This document shows, piece after piece, positions 1-8,114 of a DNA stretch of 64,000 bases; the stretch's first letter is position 1, and every line of letters starts with the position of its first letter. Position numbers and translations under genes: made by a program. The stretch is from Falsiroseomonas algicola (GTDB lineage: Bacteria; Pseudomonadota; Alphaproteobacteria; Acetobacterales; Acetobacteraceae), in NCBI RefSeq assembly GCF_011040385.1, contig NZ_JAAIKB010000014.1, forward strand, positions 81,629 to 145,628, in the 5' to 3' direction. The notes beneath the pieces are model-generated. The model searched no databases. It had not been told where the DNA came from and saw only the letters and a list, made by a program, of their open reading frames with translations.

Positions 1-1
1 T

Positions 2-1033
2 CCGAAGTATGGCGTGACGCTGCATCCCGGCGACTGGCTGGAAGGCGCCTGGGTCGCCCCGGGCCATCCGCCGGTGCTCGCCCTGCCGCGCATGACGGCG
101 GAGTTCGGCGGCCGCGGCGCGCCGCCCGGCACGGAACTCCGCGTGCTGGGCGACTGGGACGACCCGGCCGCCCTGGTGCGGGAACTGATCGCCCGGTTTA
201 AGCTGCCCGCGCGCCCGCGCATCGCGGTCAGCGACCGCGCCCATGCCGACAGCGTCGTGCATATCCAGCAGCTGCTGCCCGATGCCGTCTTCTGCTCCGC
301 CACCGCCCTCCTCCGCGAACTCCGCCTCATCAAGTCGGATGAGGAGATCGCGCTGATGCGGGAGGCCGGGCGCCGCACGGAAGCGGCCTTCGCCGAGATG
401 CTGCCGAAACTCCGCTTCGGCATGACCGAGCTCGATGTGGTCGCCGAGATCGACTACCAGATGAAGCGGCAGGACAGCCTCGGCCCCACCTTCACGACGA
501 CGCTCTACAACAGCGGTCCGAACCACCCGCTGATGCTGGGGCGACGGCTCGATTCCTGGAAGCGGAAGATCGAGAGCCCGGTCTCCGTGCTGTTCGACTT
601 CGGCGCCTCCCATGGCGGGCTCTGCTACGATTACGGCCGCACCGTGCATTTCGGCGAACCCTCCGCCGAGCAGATCAAGGTCCATTCGCTGGTGATCGAG
701 GCGCAGCGCGCCGGCATTGCCGCCCTGAAGGTGGGGGAGGCGACCTGCGAGCAGGTGGATGCCATCGCCCGCAAGGTGATCGAGGATGCGGGCTATGGCC
801 CCAATTTCCGCCATCGCCTGGGCCATGGCATCGGCTGGGACGTGCATGAACCTCCCTTCCTGACCAAGGGCGACACGACGGTGCTGCGGGAGGGCATGAT
901 GTTCACGGTGGAGCCCAGCATCCTGCAGCCCACCAGCTTCAGCGCGCGGACGGAGGATGTGGTGGTCGCCCGCCCCGGCGGCGGCGAACGCCTGACAGCC
1001 GGCTTCCAGGACCTGCTGGTGGTGGACCGCTAG
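2..1033 (+). CDS. M24 family metallopeptidase (Xaa-Pro peptidase/creatinase-like), 5'-truncated by window edge
   Basis: The reading frame is open from the first base, so the true start lies upstream and only the C-terminal 343 residues are visible. This is a pita-bread fold peptidase of the aminopeptidase P / creatinase group. The five expected metal ligands are all present: Asp in LFDFGA, Asp in YDYGRT, His in GHGIGWDVHE, Glu in VEPSI and Glu in RTEDVVV. The residues before about 115 form the creatinase N-terminal domain, of which the beginning is missing. An Xaa-Pro dipeptidase activity or a creatinase-like hydrolase would both fit; the substrate cannot be read from sequence. It is followed 1 bp later by a convergent DUF1289 gene. 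Confidence 0.88.
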   Translation, partial: PKYGVTLHPGDWLEGAWVAPGHPPVLALPRMTAEFGGRGAPPGTELRVLGDWDDPAALVRELIARFKLPARPRIAVSDRAHADSVVHIQQLLPDAVFCSATALLRELRLIKSDEEIALMREAGRRTEAAFAEMLPKLRFGMTELDVVAEIDYQMKRQDSLGPTFTTTLYNSGPNHPLMLGRRLDSWKRKIESPVSVLFDFGASHGGLCYDYGRTVHFGEPSAEQIKVHSLVIEAQRAGIAALKVGEATCEQVDAIARKVIEDAGYGPNFRHRLGHGIGWDVHEPPFLTKGDTTVLREGMMFTVEPSILQPTSFSARTEDVVVARPGGGERLTAGFQDLLVVDR

Positions 1034-1034
1034 C

Positions 1035-1241
1035 CTATTTCCGCTTCTTCCGCGCCGCCTCGCCCACGGGGTTGCCCGCGGCCGCCAGCAGGGAGAGGCG
1101 GCCGGGCAGGGCGGCACGGATCTCCGGCCGCCTTTCCTTCTCCCGCTTCCAGTGCTTGCGGTCCTTGCGGGTCATCCCGCAGCCCAGGCAGAAGCCGGTT
1201 TCCTCGTCATGGCGGCAGACATCGATGCAGGGGCTGGACAT
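1035..1241 (-). CDS. DUF1289 domain small cysteine protein
   Basis: A 68-residue protein with the DUF1289 signature: four cysteines spaced C-x3-C-x8-C-x2-C within the first 25 residues (SPCIDVC...GFCLGCG), followed by a W-K-x-basic segment. The cysteine pattern suggests a bound metal or small iron-sulfur site, but the family has no assigned function. I chose the internal ATG at 1241 rather than 1277 because the family begins within a few residues of the SPC motif and GGGA lies 6-9 bases upstream. The lysine/arginine-rich tail (AARKKRK) is typical of an unstructured C terminus. It is divergent from fhs across 92 bp and tail-to-tail with the M24 peptidase. Confidence 0.8.
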   Translation of the reverse strand: MSSPCIDVCRHDEETGFCLGCGMTRKDRKHWKREKERRPEIRAALPGRLSLLAAAGNPVGEAARKKRK

Positions 1242-1333
1242 GGCGTCCCAGATGGCCCCGTCCCGTCTTGCCGCCAATCCACACTCGCGTCATGAGGCGC
1301 GTGCCGCCAACACCCAGGGGGAATCGCCAGGCC

Positions 1334-3004
1334 ATGGCCACCGACCTCGAGATCGCCCGCAAGGCGACGCTCCGCCCGATCCAGGAGATCGCGGCCCGCG
1401 CCGGCATCCCGGATGACGCGCTGGAACCCTATGGCAAGTACAAGGCGAAGATCGGCACGGCCTTCGTCGCCGAAGCCTCGGCCCGCCCGCCCGGCGCCCT
1501 CGTCCTCGTCACCGGCATCAGCCCGACGCCGGCCGGGGAGGGCAAGACGACGACGACGGTCGGCCTCGGCGACGCGCTGAACAGTCTCGGCACCCGCACC
1601 ATGATCTGCCTGCGGGAGCCCTCGCTCGGCCCCTGCTTCGGGGTGAAGGGCGGCGCGACGGGCGGCGGCTATGCGCAGGTGCTGCCGATGGAGGACATCA
1701 ATCTCCATTTCACCGGCGACTTCCACGCCATCACCAGCGCCAACAACCTGCTTTCCGCCATGGTGGACAACCACCTCTATTGGGGGAACGAGCTCGGCCT
1801 CGACCCGCGCCGTGTCACCTGGCGCCGCGCGATGGACATGAACGACCGCAACCTGCGCGATTGCGTCGTCGGCATGGGCGGCGCGAGCCAGGGCGTGGTG
1901 CGGGAGGATGGCTTCGACATCACCGTGGCGTCCGAGGTGATGGCCGTCTTCTGCCTGGCGCGGGACCTGCAGGATCTGCAGGAACGCCTGGGCCGCATGA
2001 TCGTGGGCCGCCGCCGCGACGGGACGGCGGTGACGGCGCGGGACGTGAAGGCGGACGGCGCCATGGCCGCGCTGCTGCGCGATGCGTTGTCACCGAACCT
2101 GGTGCAGACGATCGAGGGCTCCCCCGCCCTGGTGCATGGTGGGCCCTTCGCCAACATCGCGCATGGCTGCAACAGCCTGGTCGCGACGCGGCTCGGCCTT
2201 GGCCTCTCCGACGTCGTCGTCACGGAAGCCGGCTTCGGCGCCGACCTCGGCGCCGAGAAGTTCTTCGACATCAAGGCGCGCATGGCCGGCCTCAACCCCG
2301 CCTGCTGCGTCATCGTCGCCACCGTGCGCGCACTCAAGATGCATGGCGGCGTGGCGAAGTCCGATCTGGGGCGGGAGGATGTCGTGGCGGTGGAGCGCGG
2401 GGTCGTGAACCTCGCGCGTCACGTGGAGAACGTCCACAAGTTCGGCGTGCCTGTCGTCGTCGCACTCAACCGTTTCACCAGCGATACGCCGGCGGAGGTG
2501 GAGGCGATCCGCGCGGCGATGGCGCGGCTCGACACCCAGGCCATCCTCTGCACGCATTGGGGTGATGGCGCGGCGGGCGCGCAGGATCTGGCGCGGGCGG
2601 TGCAGGCGCGCATCGCCTCCGGCGCCGCGCGCTTCCAGCCGCTCTACCCCGACGCGATGCCGCTGGCGGACAAGCTTCGCACCATTGCGAAGGAGGTCTA
2701 TCGCGCTGCCGACGTCTCCTTCCCGGCCCCCGTAATACAGAAACTTTCTCGGTGGGAGCAGGAAGGCTTCGGTCACCTCCCGGTCTGCGTGGCGAAGACG
2801 CAGTATTCCTTCAGCGCCGATCCCACAGCGCTCGGCGCGCCGACGGGCCATGTGCTGCCTGTGCGCGACGTCCGTCTTTCCGCTGGCGCCGGCTTCGTCG
2901 TTGCCGTCTGCGGGGAGATCATGACCATGCCCGGCCTGCCGCGCCGCCCGGCCGCGGAGACGATCGGCCTCGACTCCGACGGCAGAATAGACGGTCTCTT
3001 CTGA
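1334..3004 (+). CDS. fhs: formate--tetrahydrofolate ligase
   Basis: Formyltetrahydrofolate synthetase: ATP-dependent condensation of formate with THF to 10-formyl-THF, feeding purine synthesis and the one-carbon pool. The 556-residue protein is full length for the family. The N-terminal nucleotide-binding loop ([11 protein letters not shown]) and the following conserved stretches ([20 protein letters not shown], split here; [11 protein letters not shown]) are intact. The start at 1334 (MATDLEIA) matches the usual N terminus; an upstream in-frame ATG at 1268 would overlap the divergent DUF1289 promoter region and adds non-conserved residues. The glycine cleavage genes 50 kb away feed the same folate pool. 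No riboswitch-like leader is evident here. Confidence 0.96.
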   Translation: MATDLEIARKATLRPIQEIAARAGIPDDALEPYGKYKAKIGTAFVAEASARPPGALVLVTGISPTPAGEGKTTTTVGLGDALNSLGTRTMICLREPSLGPCFGVKGGATGGGYAQVLPMEDINLHFTGDFHAITSANNLLSAMVDNHLYWGNELGLDPRRVTWRRAMDMNDRNLRDCVVGMGGASQGVVREDGFDITVASEVMAVFCLARDLQDLQERLGRMIVGRRRDGTAVTARDVKADGAMAALLRDALSPNLVQTIEGSPALVHGGPFANIAHGCNSLVATRLGLGLSDVVVTEAGFGADLGAEKFFDIKARMAGLNPACCVIVATVRALKMHGGVAKSDLGREDVVAVERGVVNLARHVENVHKFGVPVVVALNRFTSDTPAEVEAIRAAMARLDTQAILCTHWGDGAAGAQDLARAVQARIASGAARFQPLYPDAMPLADKLRTIAKEVYRAADVSFPAPVIQKLSRWEQEGFGHLPVCVAKTQYSFSADPTALGAPTGHVLPVRDVRLSAGAGFVVAVCGEIMTMPGLPRRPAAETIGLDSDGRIDGLF

Positions 3005-3122
3005 CGTTACGCGTTGATTCGATTTGCGGTGACAAAACGTTGTTCAAGCGCACGCATCCGTTGGTCGTCTCCGGGCCGTCATTCGGCGTTCATGCCGCGG
3101 ACCAACCAGACTGGAACGCCGC

Positions 3123-3623
3123 GTGGCTGGACAACAGGAGTATCGGAGGGAAGTTGACGCCTTCGCTGCCGCCGTAGCGGCGGAGATCCCGCGGCTGCGC
3201 CGTTTTGCCCGCGTCCTCATCCGGCCGGCCGAGGCGGCGGACGATCTGGTGCAGGAAACCGTGCTGCGCGCCATCGGCGCGCGGCAGCAATTCACGCCAG
3301 GCACCAACCTGCGCGCCTGGCTCTTCGTCATCCTTCGCAACGCCCGCAATGCGGAGCTGCGCCGCCTTCGCCGCTTCTCGCCGCTGGATGATGAGGCCGG
3401 GCAGTCCATTCCGGTTTCGGGGGGGCAGGAGGAGCGGCATGCGATGAACGACGTGGCGGCAGCCTTCCACCGCCTGCCACCGGTGCAGCGAGAGGCGCTG
3501 TGGCTCGTGGTGGTGGAGGGCATGGACTACGCCGCGGCAGCGGCCGTTCTGCGCATTCCCGTCGGCACCGTGCGTTCTCGCCTCTCCCGCGCGCGGGACG
3601 CGCTGCGGGAGGCTCTCGAATAG
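3123..3623 (+). CDS. EcfG-like RNA polymerase sigma factor (general stress response)
   Basis: A 166-residue ECF sigma factor with region 2 (residues about 15-80, including DDLVQETVLRA and the AWLFVILRN segment) and region 4 (about 105-160, with LPPVQREAL and GTVRSRLSRAR). The FxPGTNLRAWLFxILRN block and the absence of a C-terminal extension point to the EcfG group that drives the alphaproteobacterial general stress response. The assignment is supported by a NepR-type anti-sigma gene ending 7 bp away on the other strand. Translation is from GTG at 3123. The usual third partner, the PhyR response regulator, is not in this window. The 118-bp upstream region has a GATTC (GANTC) site at 3016-3020 but no convincing GGAAC-type EcfG promoter. 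Confidence 0.82.
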   Translation: MAGQQEYRREVDAFAAAVAAEIPRLRRFARVLIRPAEAADDLVQETVLRAIGARQQFTPGTNLRAWLFVILRNARNAELRRLRRFSPLDDEAGQSIPVSGGQEERHAMNDVAAAFHRLPPVQREALWLVVVEGMDYAAAAAVLRIPVGTVRSRLSRARDALREALE

Positions 3624-3629
3624 GCGGGG

Positions 3630-3881
3630 CTATTGTTCGCCCTTGTCCTCGAGCAGACGAAGCAACTCCGGCGGGACCGGCTCCGACAGGGCCGAATCAT
3701 AGAGGCGCGACAATTCCTGCCGCAGCCAGCGGTCGAAAGCCGCATCGGTATCCGCCATGGCGGTCGCCGGCGGCGGAGACGCAACGGAGGAATGGAGATG
3801 GGCGCTCATGGTGCTGGAAGCGCCTGGGCCAGCAGCGGGTTCCCCTTCGCGCTTCGGAACGCCCTTAGCCCGCCCAGCCAT
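3630..3881 (-). CDS. nepR: NepR-family anti-sigma factor
   Basis: An 83-residue protein whose C-terminal 35 residues carry the NepR hallmark: a basic/aromatic helix (FDRWLRQELSRLYDS), then SEPVPPELLRLLED, equivalent to the LxxxYxxxxxEPVPxxxLxLL block of known NepR proteins. NepR binds the EcfG sigma factor and is displaced by phosphorylated PhyR under stress. The start at 3881 is favoured by GAGGGG six bases upstream; ATGs at 3767 and nearby would also keep the functional helix pair. The N-terminal half is low-complexity and poorly conserved, as usual. It converges with the sigma gene (6-bp gap) and overlaps a small upstream ORF by 17 bp. Confidence 0.8.
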   Translation of the reverse strand: MAGRAKGVPKREGEPAAGPGASSTMSAHLHSSVASPPPATAMADTDAAFDRWLRQELSRLYDSALSEPVPPELLRLLEDKGEQ

Positions 3882-4107
3882 GACGTCCCCTCGGTGCCGG
3901 CCCCTGGGCCAGCCCTGCCGCATCGATCAGATCGTGCACCGTCGCTGGCCGATCCCCGACGCTGCTCGCGGACAGCCCCTCCGCCATCGCAGCGTCATCC
4001 GGCGCCCGGCTGCGTGTGGCAGCCCCGGCGTAGCGGCGTAGCGCAGGCGGGTGCAGGGCAGTCGCCATTGACGCGATAGCATATCGTATCGGGTTGATCG
4101 CCGCCAT
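3865..4107 (-). CDS. hypothetical small protein upstream of nepR
   Basis: A possible 80-residue protein that I do not recognise. It fills the space between the SGNH hydrolase gene (stop 12 bp upstream) and nepR, and its stop lies 17 bp inside nepR, so if real it would be translationally coupled to nepR. The codon choice is less GC3-biased than its neighbours and only a weak GAAAG precedes the ATG. There is no signal peptide, membrane segment or cysteine motif. It may simply be untranslated leader of nepR. Confidence 0.3.
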   Translation of the reverse strand: MAAINPIRYAIASMATALHPPALRRYAGAATRSRAPDDAAMAEGLSASSVGDRPATVHDLIDAAGLAQGPAPRGRHGWAG

Positions 4108-4118
4108 GGTCTTTCGAC

Positions 4119-4904
4119 CTAGGGGCGCTCGCCGCCCGCCCTGTCCCGTGCCCCGCGGAGCGTCCCCTGCAGGATGAACTGCGTCAGGGCCCGCGCCAGG
4201 CAGTCATGCAACTGGTCCGCCACGGCGGTGCGGCTGGCGCGCGGCGCGCGTTCCAGGTCCAGCCGCTCCGTCTCCGCCCAATGCCTCATGATGGTCCAGC
4301 GGCTGAAAAGCTGCGCGCCGGACGCCGCGGCGGCCAGGCGCAGCCGGTCCCGATAGGTCTCCACATCCGCATTGGCGCGGAAGAAGCGGCTGAACTGGGG
4401 ATCCACCAGCACCACGTCGGTGCGCTCCCCCCGGCTGGCGCGCAGCCTGGCCACGCTGTCCTGCACCGCCTCCACCATCTCATCCGGCGACAGGCCGCGC
4501 GCGGCTTCCACGGTGCCGAGCTGCCAGATGATCAGGTGCGGGCGCAGCCGCGGCGCTTCCTCCGCGATGATGCGCGCATGGTCGGCGGCGGTGGTGCCTC
4601 GCCCGCCGAAGACGGAGACCTGGACCGTGGCCGGCGCCACATGCGCGCCCAACACCTTGTCGAGCCGTTCGGGCCAGGTGGCGGCGGGGCCGGAGGTGCC
4701 GCCCCCATGGGTGGAGGCGCTGCCCACCACCATCACCCGCAGCGCGCCGCGGGACAGGGCGGCCACGGAACCGGGGAGGGGGGCTGCCTCCATCGCTTCG
4801 GGCGGCGCCGAACAGCCGGCCGGCTCCGCCCGGGCGAGGCCCGGTGGCAGGAGCAACGCGGCCAGGACGAGTGCCGGCCGCAGCGTGTCTCGCAGGCGGG
4901 CCAT
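4119..4904 (-). CDS. SGNH/GDSL-type periplasmic hydrolase
   Basis: A 261-residue exported protein: signal peptide at residues 1-26 (hydrophobic ALVLAALLLPPGLARA), then an SGNH-fold domain. The blocks seen are VVGSAST (nucleophile serine, around residue 62), a glycine block FGGRGTTA, IIWQLGT (block III, where the usual Asn is replaced) and the catalytic pair ADQLH near residues 220-223. It starts 5 bp after the opgC stop and is presumably in the same transcript, so a role in trimming or transferring acyl groups on periplasmic glucans or another envelope glycan is a reasonable guess, not shown. Start at 4904 follows the OpgC stop and precedes the signal peptide directly. Confidence 0.7.
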   Translation of the reverse strand: MARLRDTLRPALVLAALLLPPGLARAEPAGCSAPPEAMEAAPLPGSVAALSRGALRVMVVGSASTHGGGTSGPAATWPERLDKVLGAHVAPATVQVSVFGGRGTTAADHARIIAEEAPRLRPHLIIWQLGTVEAARGLSPDEMVEAVQDSVARLRASRGERTDVVLVDPQFSRFFRANADVETYRDRLRLAAAASGAQLFSRWTIMRHWAETERLDLERAPRASRTAVADQLHDCLARALTQFILQGTLRGARDRAGGERP

Positions 4905-4909
4905 GGGGC

Positions 4910-6076
4910 TCAAGGCGTAGCCGCCTGGGGCGTGGCGGGCAAGGCGGGCGCCCTGCGCCGCTTGCCCTCTCCGCCATACCAGGCGGAGACGACCGCGACG
5001 GCCACCAGCGCCGCCAGCCCCGCCAGGTTCACCGCGGCCTGCACCCAGCCGCCGGAAGCCAGTTCCAGCGCGATCCGGCCGAGGAAGGACAGGAAGATGC
5101 CGGCGCAGAACACGGCCAGCCCCTGCTGCCCCATCAGAACGAAGGGCGCCGCCGGCGGCCCGTTCAGCCAGCGCGCGCCCGCCGGCAGCCAATGCGCCAC
5201 CAGCCACGCCATGACCAGCACGGAGGCGACGCGCACGGGGTGCAGCCCGGTCTTGTCCACGCCCGCCAGCCAGGAAGCCAGCCATTCCGGCGGCTCCCAC
5301 CCCCGCGCCGGGCCATGCCAGGTCAGGTTCAGCGTCACCGCGGCGGCCAGCAGCAGCAGCACCGCGAGGGCGGCCAGCCAGCGGCTCCAGGGAAAGCGCC
5401 GCGCCAGGGCCTGCGGATCCGTCCGGCCCATGACGACGCCGATGGCGAACAGCAGCTGCCAGGCGAGCGGGTTGAAGAACCAGGCCGACCCTGTCCAGGA
5501 CGGCGGTTCCCAATCCAGCAGCCGCGCCGCGGCGTAGAGCGCGATGGAACCGCCGAGCAGCCAGCCCGGCCGGTTGATCAGCGGCAGCGCCACCGCGAAC
5601 ATCGCCAGCACGACGATGTAGAGCGGCAGGATGTCGAGGAAGGCCGGCTGGTAGCGCAGCAGCAGCGCCTCCAGCATGGCCCGGTAGGGTTCCTGCCCGA
5701 AGGGGTCCAGCTGCAGCTCATCGAGGTAGGCCGCCTGGTCCAGCGCGGCGGCGGAATAGCCGACCTGGGCGGTGAAGACGACGAAGAGGAAGATGTGCGC
5801 GACATAGAGCGTGCCGACGCGGCCCGCGACCCGCGCCGCGGCATGCGCCCAGCCCTCCCGCTCCATCAGCCGGCCATAGGCGATGCCGGCGGCATATCCC
5901 GCCAGCAGGACGAACCCCTCGGTCGCGTCGCAGAAGGCCACGTTGCGCAATGTCATCTGGCCAAGCAGATTGCCCGGCGTGTGGTCAATGAAGATGAACC
6001 AGAGCGCCAGGCCGCGGATGAAATCCACCCGAAGGTCCCGGCCAGGCCGCACGAGCGCGTGGATGGAGTTGAGCAT
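4910..6076 (-). CDS. opgC: OpgC-family membrane acyltransferase
   Basis: A 388-residue multi-pass inner-membrane protein with about ten hydrophobic segments and the OpgC opening (RDLRVDFIRGLALWFIFIDH, then TEGFVLLAGYAAG). OpgC proteins transfer succinyl groups onto osmoregulated periplasmic glucans. The matching glucan synthesis genes opgG and opgH lie about 45 kb away in this window, which supports the call. The gene is divergent from the TPR-methyltransferase with only 29 bp between start codons, so the two 5' ends must share regulatory DNA. The last 25 residues are basic and proline/alanine rich, probably a cytoplasmic tail. Confidence 0.85.
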   Translation of the reverse strand: MLNSIHALVRPGRDLRVDFIRGLALWFIFIDHTPGNLLGQMTLRNVAFCDATEGFVLLAGYAAGIAYGRLMEREGWAHAAARVAGRVGTLYVAHIFLFVVFTAQVGYSAAALDQAAYLDELQLDPFGQEPYRAMLEALLLRYQPAFLDILPLYIVVLAMFAVALPLINRPGWLLGGSIALYAAARLLDWEPPSWTGSAWFFNPLAWQLLFAIGVVMGRTDPQALARRFPWSRWLAALAVLLLLAAAVTLNLTWHGPARGWEPPEWLASWLAGVDKTGLHPVRVASVLVMAWLVAHWLPAGARWLNGPPAAPFVLMGQQGLAVFCAGIFLSFLGRIALELASGGWVQAAVNLAGLAALVAVAVVSAWYGGEGKRRRAPALPATPQAATP

Positions 6077-6105
6077 GCCGGCACAGCATCGCGGGGGACG
6101 GGGCC

Positions 6106-7302
6106 TTGGCGCAAGCGTCGGCCGATGACCTGCTGCGCGAGGGCGCCGCGCGCCACGCCCGCGGCGAGATCGCGATGGCGGAGCGGCTGTATCGCCGTGT
6201 CCTCAAGCTGCGGCCGCAGGATGCCAACGCCCTGAACCTGCTCGGCGTCGCGGCGCGCCAGCGCGGCGACATCGCCACGGCCCTATCCCTCTCCGCGGAG
6301 GCCGTCGCCCGCAACCCGGGCAGCCCCGTCTTCCTGGCCAATCGTGGCGGCACGCTGGCGGAGGCCGGGCGGCTGGAGGAGGCGGCGCAGGCGTTGCGCG
6401 CCGCACTCGCCATCCGGCCCGCCGATCCGATGGCGCTGCGCAACCTCGGCCAGGTGCTCTGCGCGCTGGGCGATGCGGCCGCCGCGATCGAGCCGCTGCG
6501 CCGTGCCACCACCCTGGCCCCCGCGACGCCGGAACCCTGGATCGCGCTCGCCCATGCGCTGCGCGAGGTCGGGCAGGATGGCGCGGCGGAGGCCGCCCGT
6601 CGCGCCCTCGCCATTCCCGGCCTCGATCCTTCGCTGGCCGACCAGGCCCGCTTCCTGCTGGCGGCGCTGGGGGCGGAAGCGGCGCCGGACCGTGCGCCGG
6701 CCGCCTATGTGCGGGACCTCTTCGACCTCTATGCGCCGCGCTTCGACGAGGATCTGCAAGGGCGGCTCGGCTACCGCACGCCGGCGCTGCTGGCCGCGCT
6801 GGTGGCACGCGCGGGCTTCGCCACGGGCCGGGTGCTCGACCTCGGCTGCGGCACGGGCCTGTCGGGCCTGCCGCTCAAGCCCATGGCGACGCGGCTGGAG
6901 GGGCTGGACCTCTCGCCCCGCATGCTGGCGGAAGCCGCGAAGCGCGGCATCTACGATGCGCTGCATGAGGCCGACCTGCTCGCCTGGCTGCCGACGCGCC
7001 GCGGCGGGTTCGACCTGGTGGCGGCGGCGGATGTGCTGAACTACCTCGGGGACCTGGCCCCCGCGCTCACCGCGATCGCCGCCGCGCTGCGCCCGGGCGG
7101 CCTGGCCGCCTTCAGCATCGAGAAGGGGGCGGACGCGCCCTACGCGCTCGGCAACGGCCTTCGCTACCGCCACGACCCCGCGCATGTCGAGGCCCTGGCC
7201 CGCGCCGGGGGGCTGACGCTCCTGGCGCGGGAGGAGACGGCGCTGCGGGAGGAGAAGGGCGTGCCGGTGGCGGGCGTGCTCTTCGTGCTGCGCCGGGTCT
7301 AG
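6106..7302 (+). CDS. TPR-containing class I SAM-dependent methyltransferase
   Basis: A 398-residue two-domain protein. The first ~190 residues hold about five tetratricopeptide repeats (for example AERLYRRVLKLRPQDANALN and EPLRRATTLAPATPEPW). The second half is a Rossmann methyltransferase with motif I VLDLGCGTG near residue 245, a downstream acidic LEGLDLS strand, and motif IV-like DLVAAADVLNYL. Such TPR-methyltransferase fusions are common in Acetobacteraceae and Rhodospirillales but their acceptors are unknown. No ATG precedes the TPRs in frame; the TTG at 6106 with GGGGGACGGGG upstream is the best start. It ends before a palindromic element and the convergent flhG. Confidence 0.8.
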   Translation: MAQASADDLLREGAARHARGEIAMAERLYRRVLKLRPQDANALNLLGVAARQRGDIATALSLSAEAVARNPGSPVFLANRGGTLAEAGRLEEAAQALRAALAIRPADPMALRNLGQVLCALGDAAAAIEPLRRATTLAPATPEPWIALAHALREVGQDGAAEAARRALAIPGLDPSLADQARFLLAALGAEAAPDRAPAAYVRDLFDLYAPRFDEDLQGRLGYRTPALLAALVARAGFATGRVLDLGCGTGLSGLPLKPMATRLEGLDLSPRMLAEAAKRGIYDALHEADLLAWLPTRRGGFDLVAAADVLNYLGDLAPALTAIAAALRPGGLAAFSIEKGADAPYALGNGLRYRHDPAHVEALARAGGLTLLAREETALREEKGVPVAGVLFVLRRV

Positions 7303-7316
7303 CAACTTGTTTTCAC

Positions 7317-7360
7317 GCATTTTCCGAGTCGTCGGGCGTTTCCGCCCGACTTGAAAATGC
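7317..7360. repeat. AGAGCATTTTC-type repeated palindrome between convergent genes
   Basis: Nested inverted repeat: outer arms GCATTTTC (7317-7324) and GAAAATGC (7353-7360), inner arms GTCGGGCG (7331-7338) and CGCCCGAC (7343-7350) around a TTTC loop. Read on the minus strand it begins TTAGAGCATTTTC, the sequence typical of palindromic elements scattered between genes in many alphaproteobacteria. It lies between the stops of the methyltransferase and flhG, so it may end both transcripts, although no T-run follows the arms. Confidence 0.7.
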
Positions 7361-7361
7361 T

Positions 7362-8114
7362 CTAACCCAGCCCCCGCGCCAGCGCCGCCACGTCCTTCGC
7401 CGCCGCGCTGCCGGGATGGCGCGTCAGCAGCGGTGTCTGGTGGCGGATCGAATCCGGCACCTTCGCATCCCGCCGGATGATGCCCGCCAGCGGCAGCGGC
7501 CGCCCGAGGAAGCGCCGCGCGGCGGCGTCGAGCGTCGCATGGGTGGCCTGGCCGGAGGCCGCGCTGCCGGCCAGGTTCACCACCAGCCGCGCATCGCCCC
7601 CCGGCGCATCCTGCGCATGCAGCTTCAGCACGGCATAGGCATCGGTCAGGCTCGTCGGTTCCTCGGTCGCCACCACCAGCAGCAGGTCGGCCGTGGCGGC
7701 CAGGCGGCGCTGCGGCGCCTCCACCCCCGCGCCGATATCCACCACCACCTCCTGCCAGCCTGCCGCCAGGCGGCGCGGCAGGGCGATGGCGGCATCCAGC
7801 GCGGCGCCCGCCAGCCCGGCCAGCGCGCCGGTGCCCGACCGGCCGGGCAGCAGGTGCAAGCCGGCGGGCAGCGGGATCGCCGCCTGTTCCGGCGCCGCGC
7901 CCGCGACGACGTGACCGAGGTCAGACCCCGCCTTCAGGCCGAGTTGCACGTCCACATTCGCCAGGCCCAGATCGGCATCCATCAGCACCACCCGGCGCCC
8001 CGCCTGGGCCAGGGCCTGGGCGAGCGTGATCGCGAGCCAGGTCTTGCCGACGCCACCCTTGCCCGAGGCGATGGCGATGACGCGACCGGGCCCGGCCGCC
8101 AGCGCCGCACTCAT
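7362..8114 (-). CDS. flhG: FlhG/MinD-like P-loop ATPase controlling flagellar number
   Basis: A 250-residue SIMIBI ATPase with the deviant Walker A SGKGGVGKTW near residue 17, the LMDADLGLANVD block that distinguishes FlhG (YlxH) from other ParA/MinD proteins, and a Walker B-like VVVDIGAG. FlhG acts on FlhF to limit the number and position of flagella. It is the last gene of the flagellar operon; its ATG overlaps the flhF stop by 4 bp. Compared with typical FlhG it lacks the N-terminal DQAxxLR helix that stimulates FlhF, starting instead almost directly at the P-loop. Confidence 0.86.
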   Translation of the reverse strand: MSAALAAGPGRVIAIASGKGGVGKTWLAITLAQALAQAGRRVVLMDADLGLANVDVQLGLKAGSDLGHVVAGAAPEQAAIPLPAGLHLLPGRSGTGALAGLAGAALDAAIALPRRLAAGWQEVVVDIGAGVEAPQRRLAATADLLLVVATEEPTSLTDAYAVLKLHAQDAPGGDARLVVNLAGSAASGQATHATLDAAARRFLGRPLPLAGIIRRDAKVPDSIRHQTPLLTRHPGSAAAKDVAALARGLG

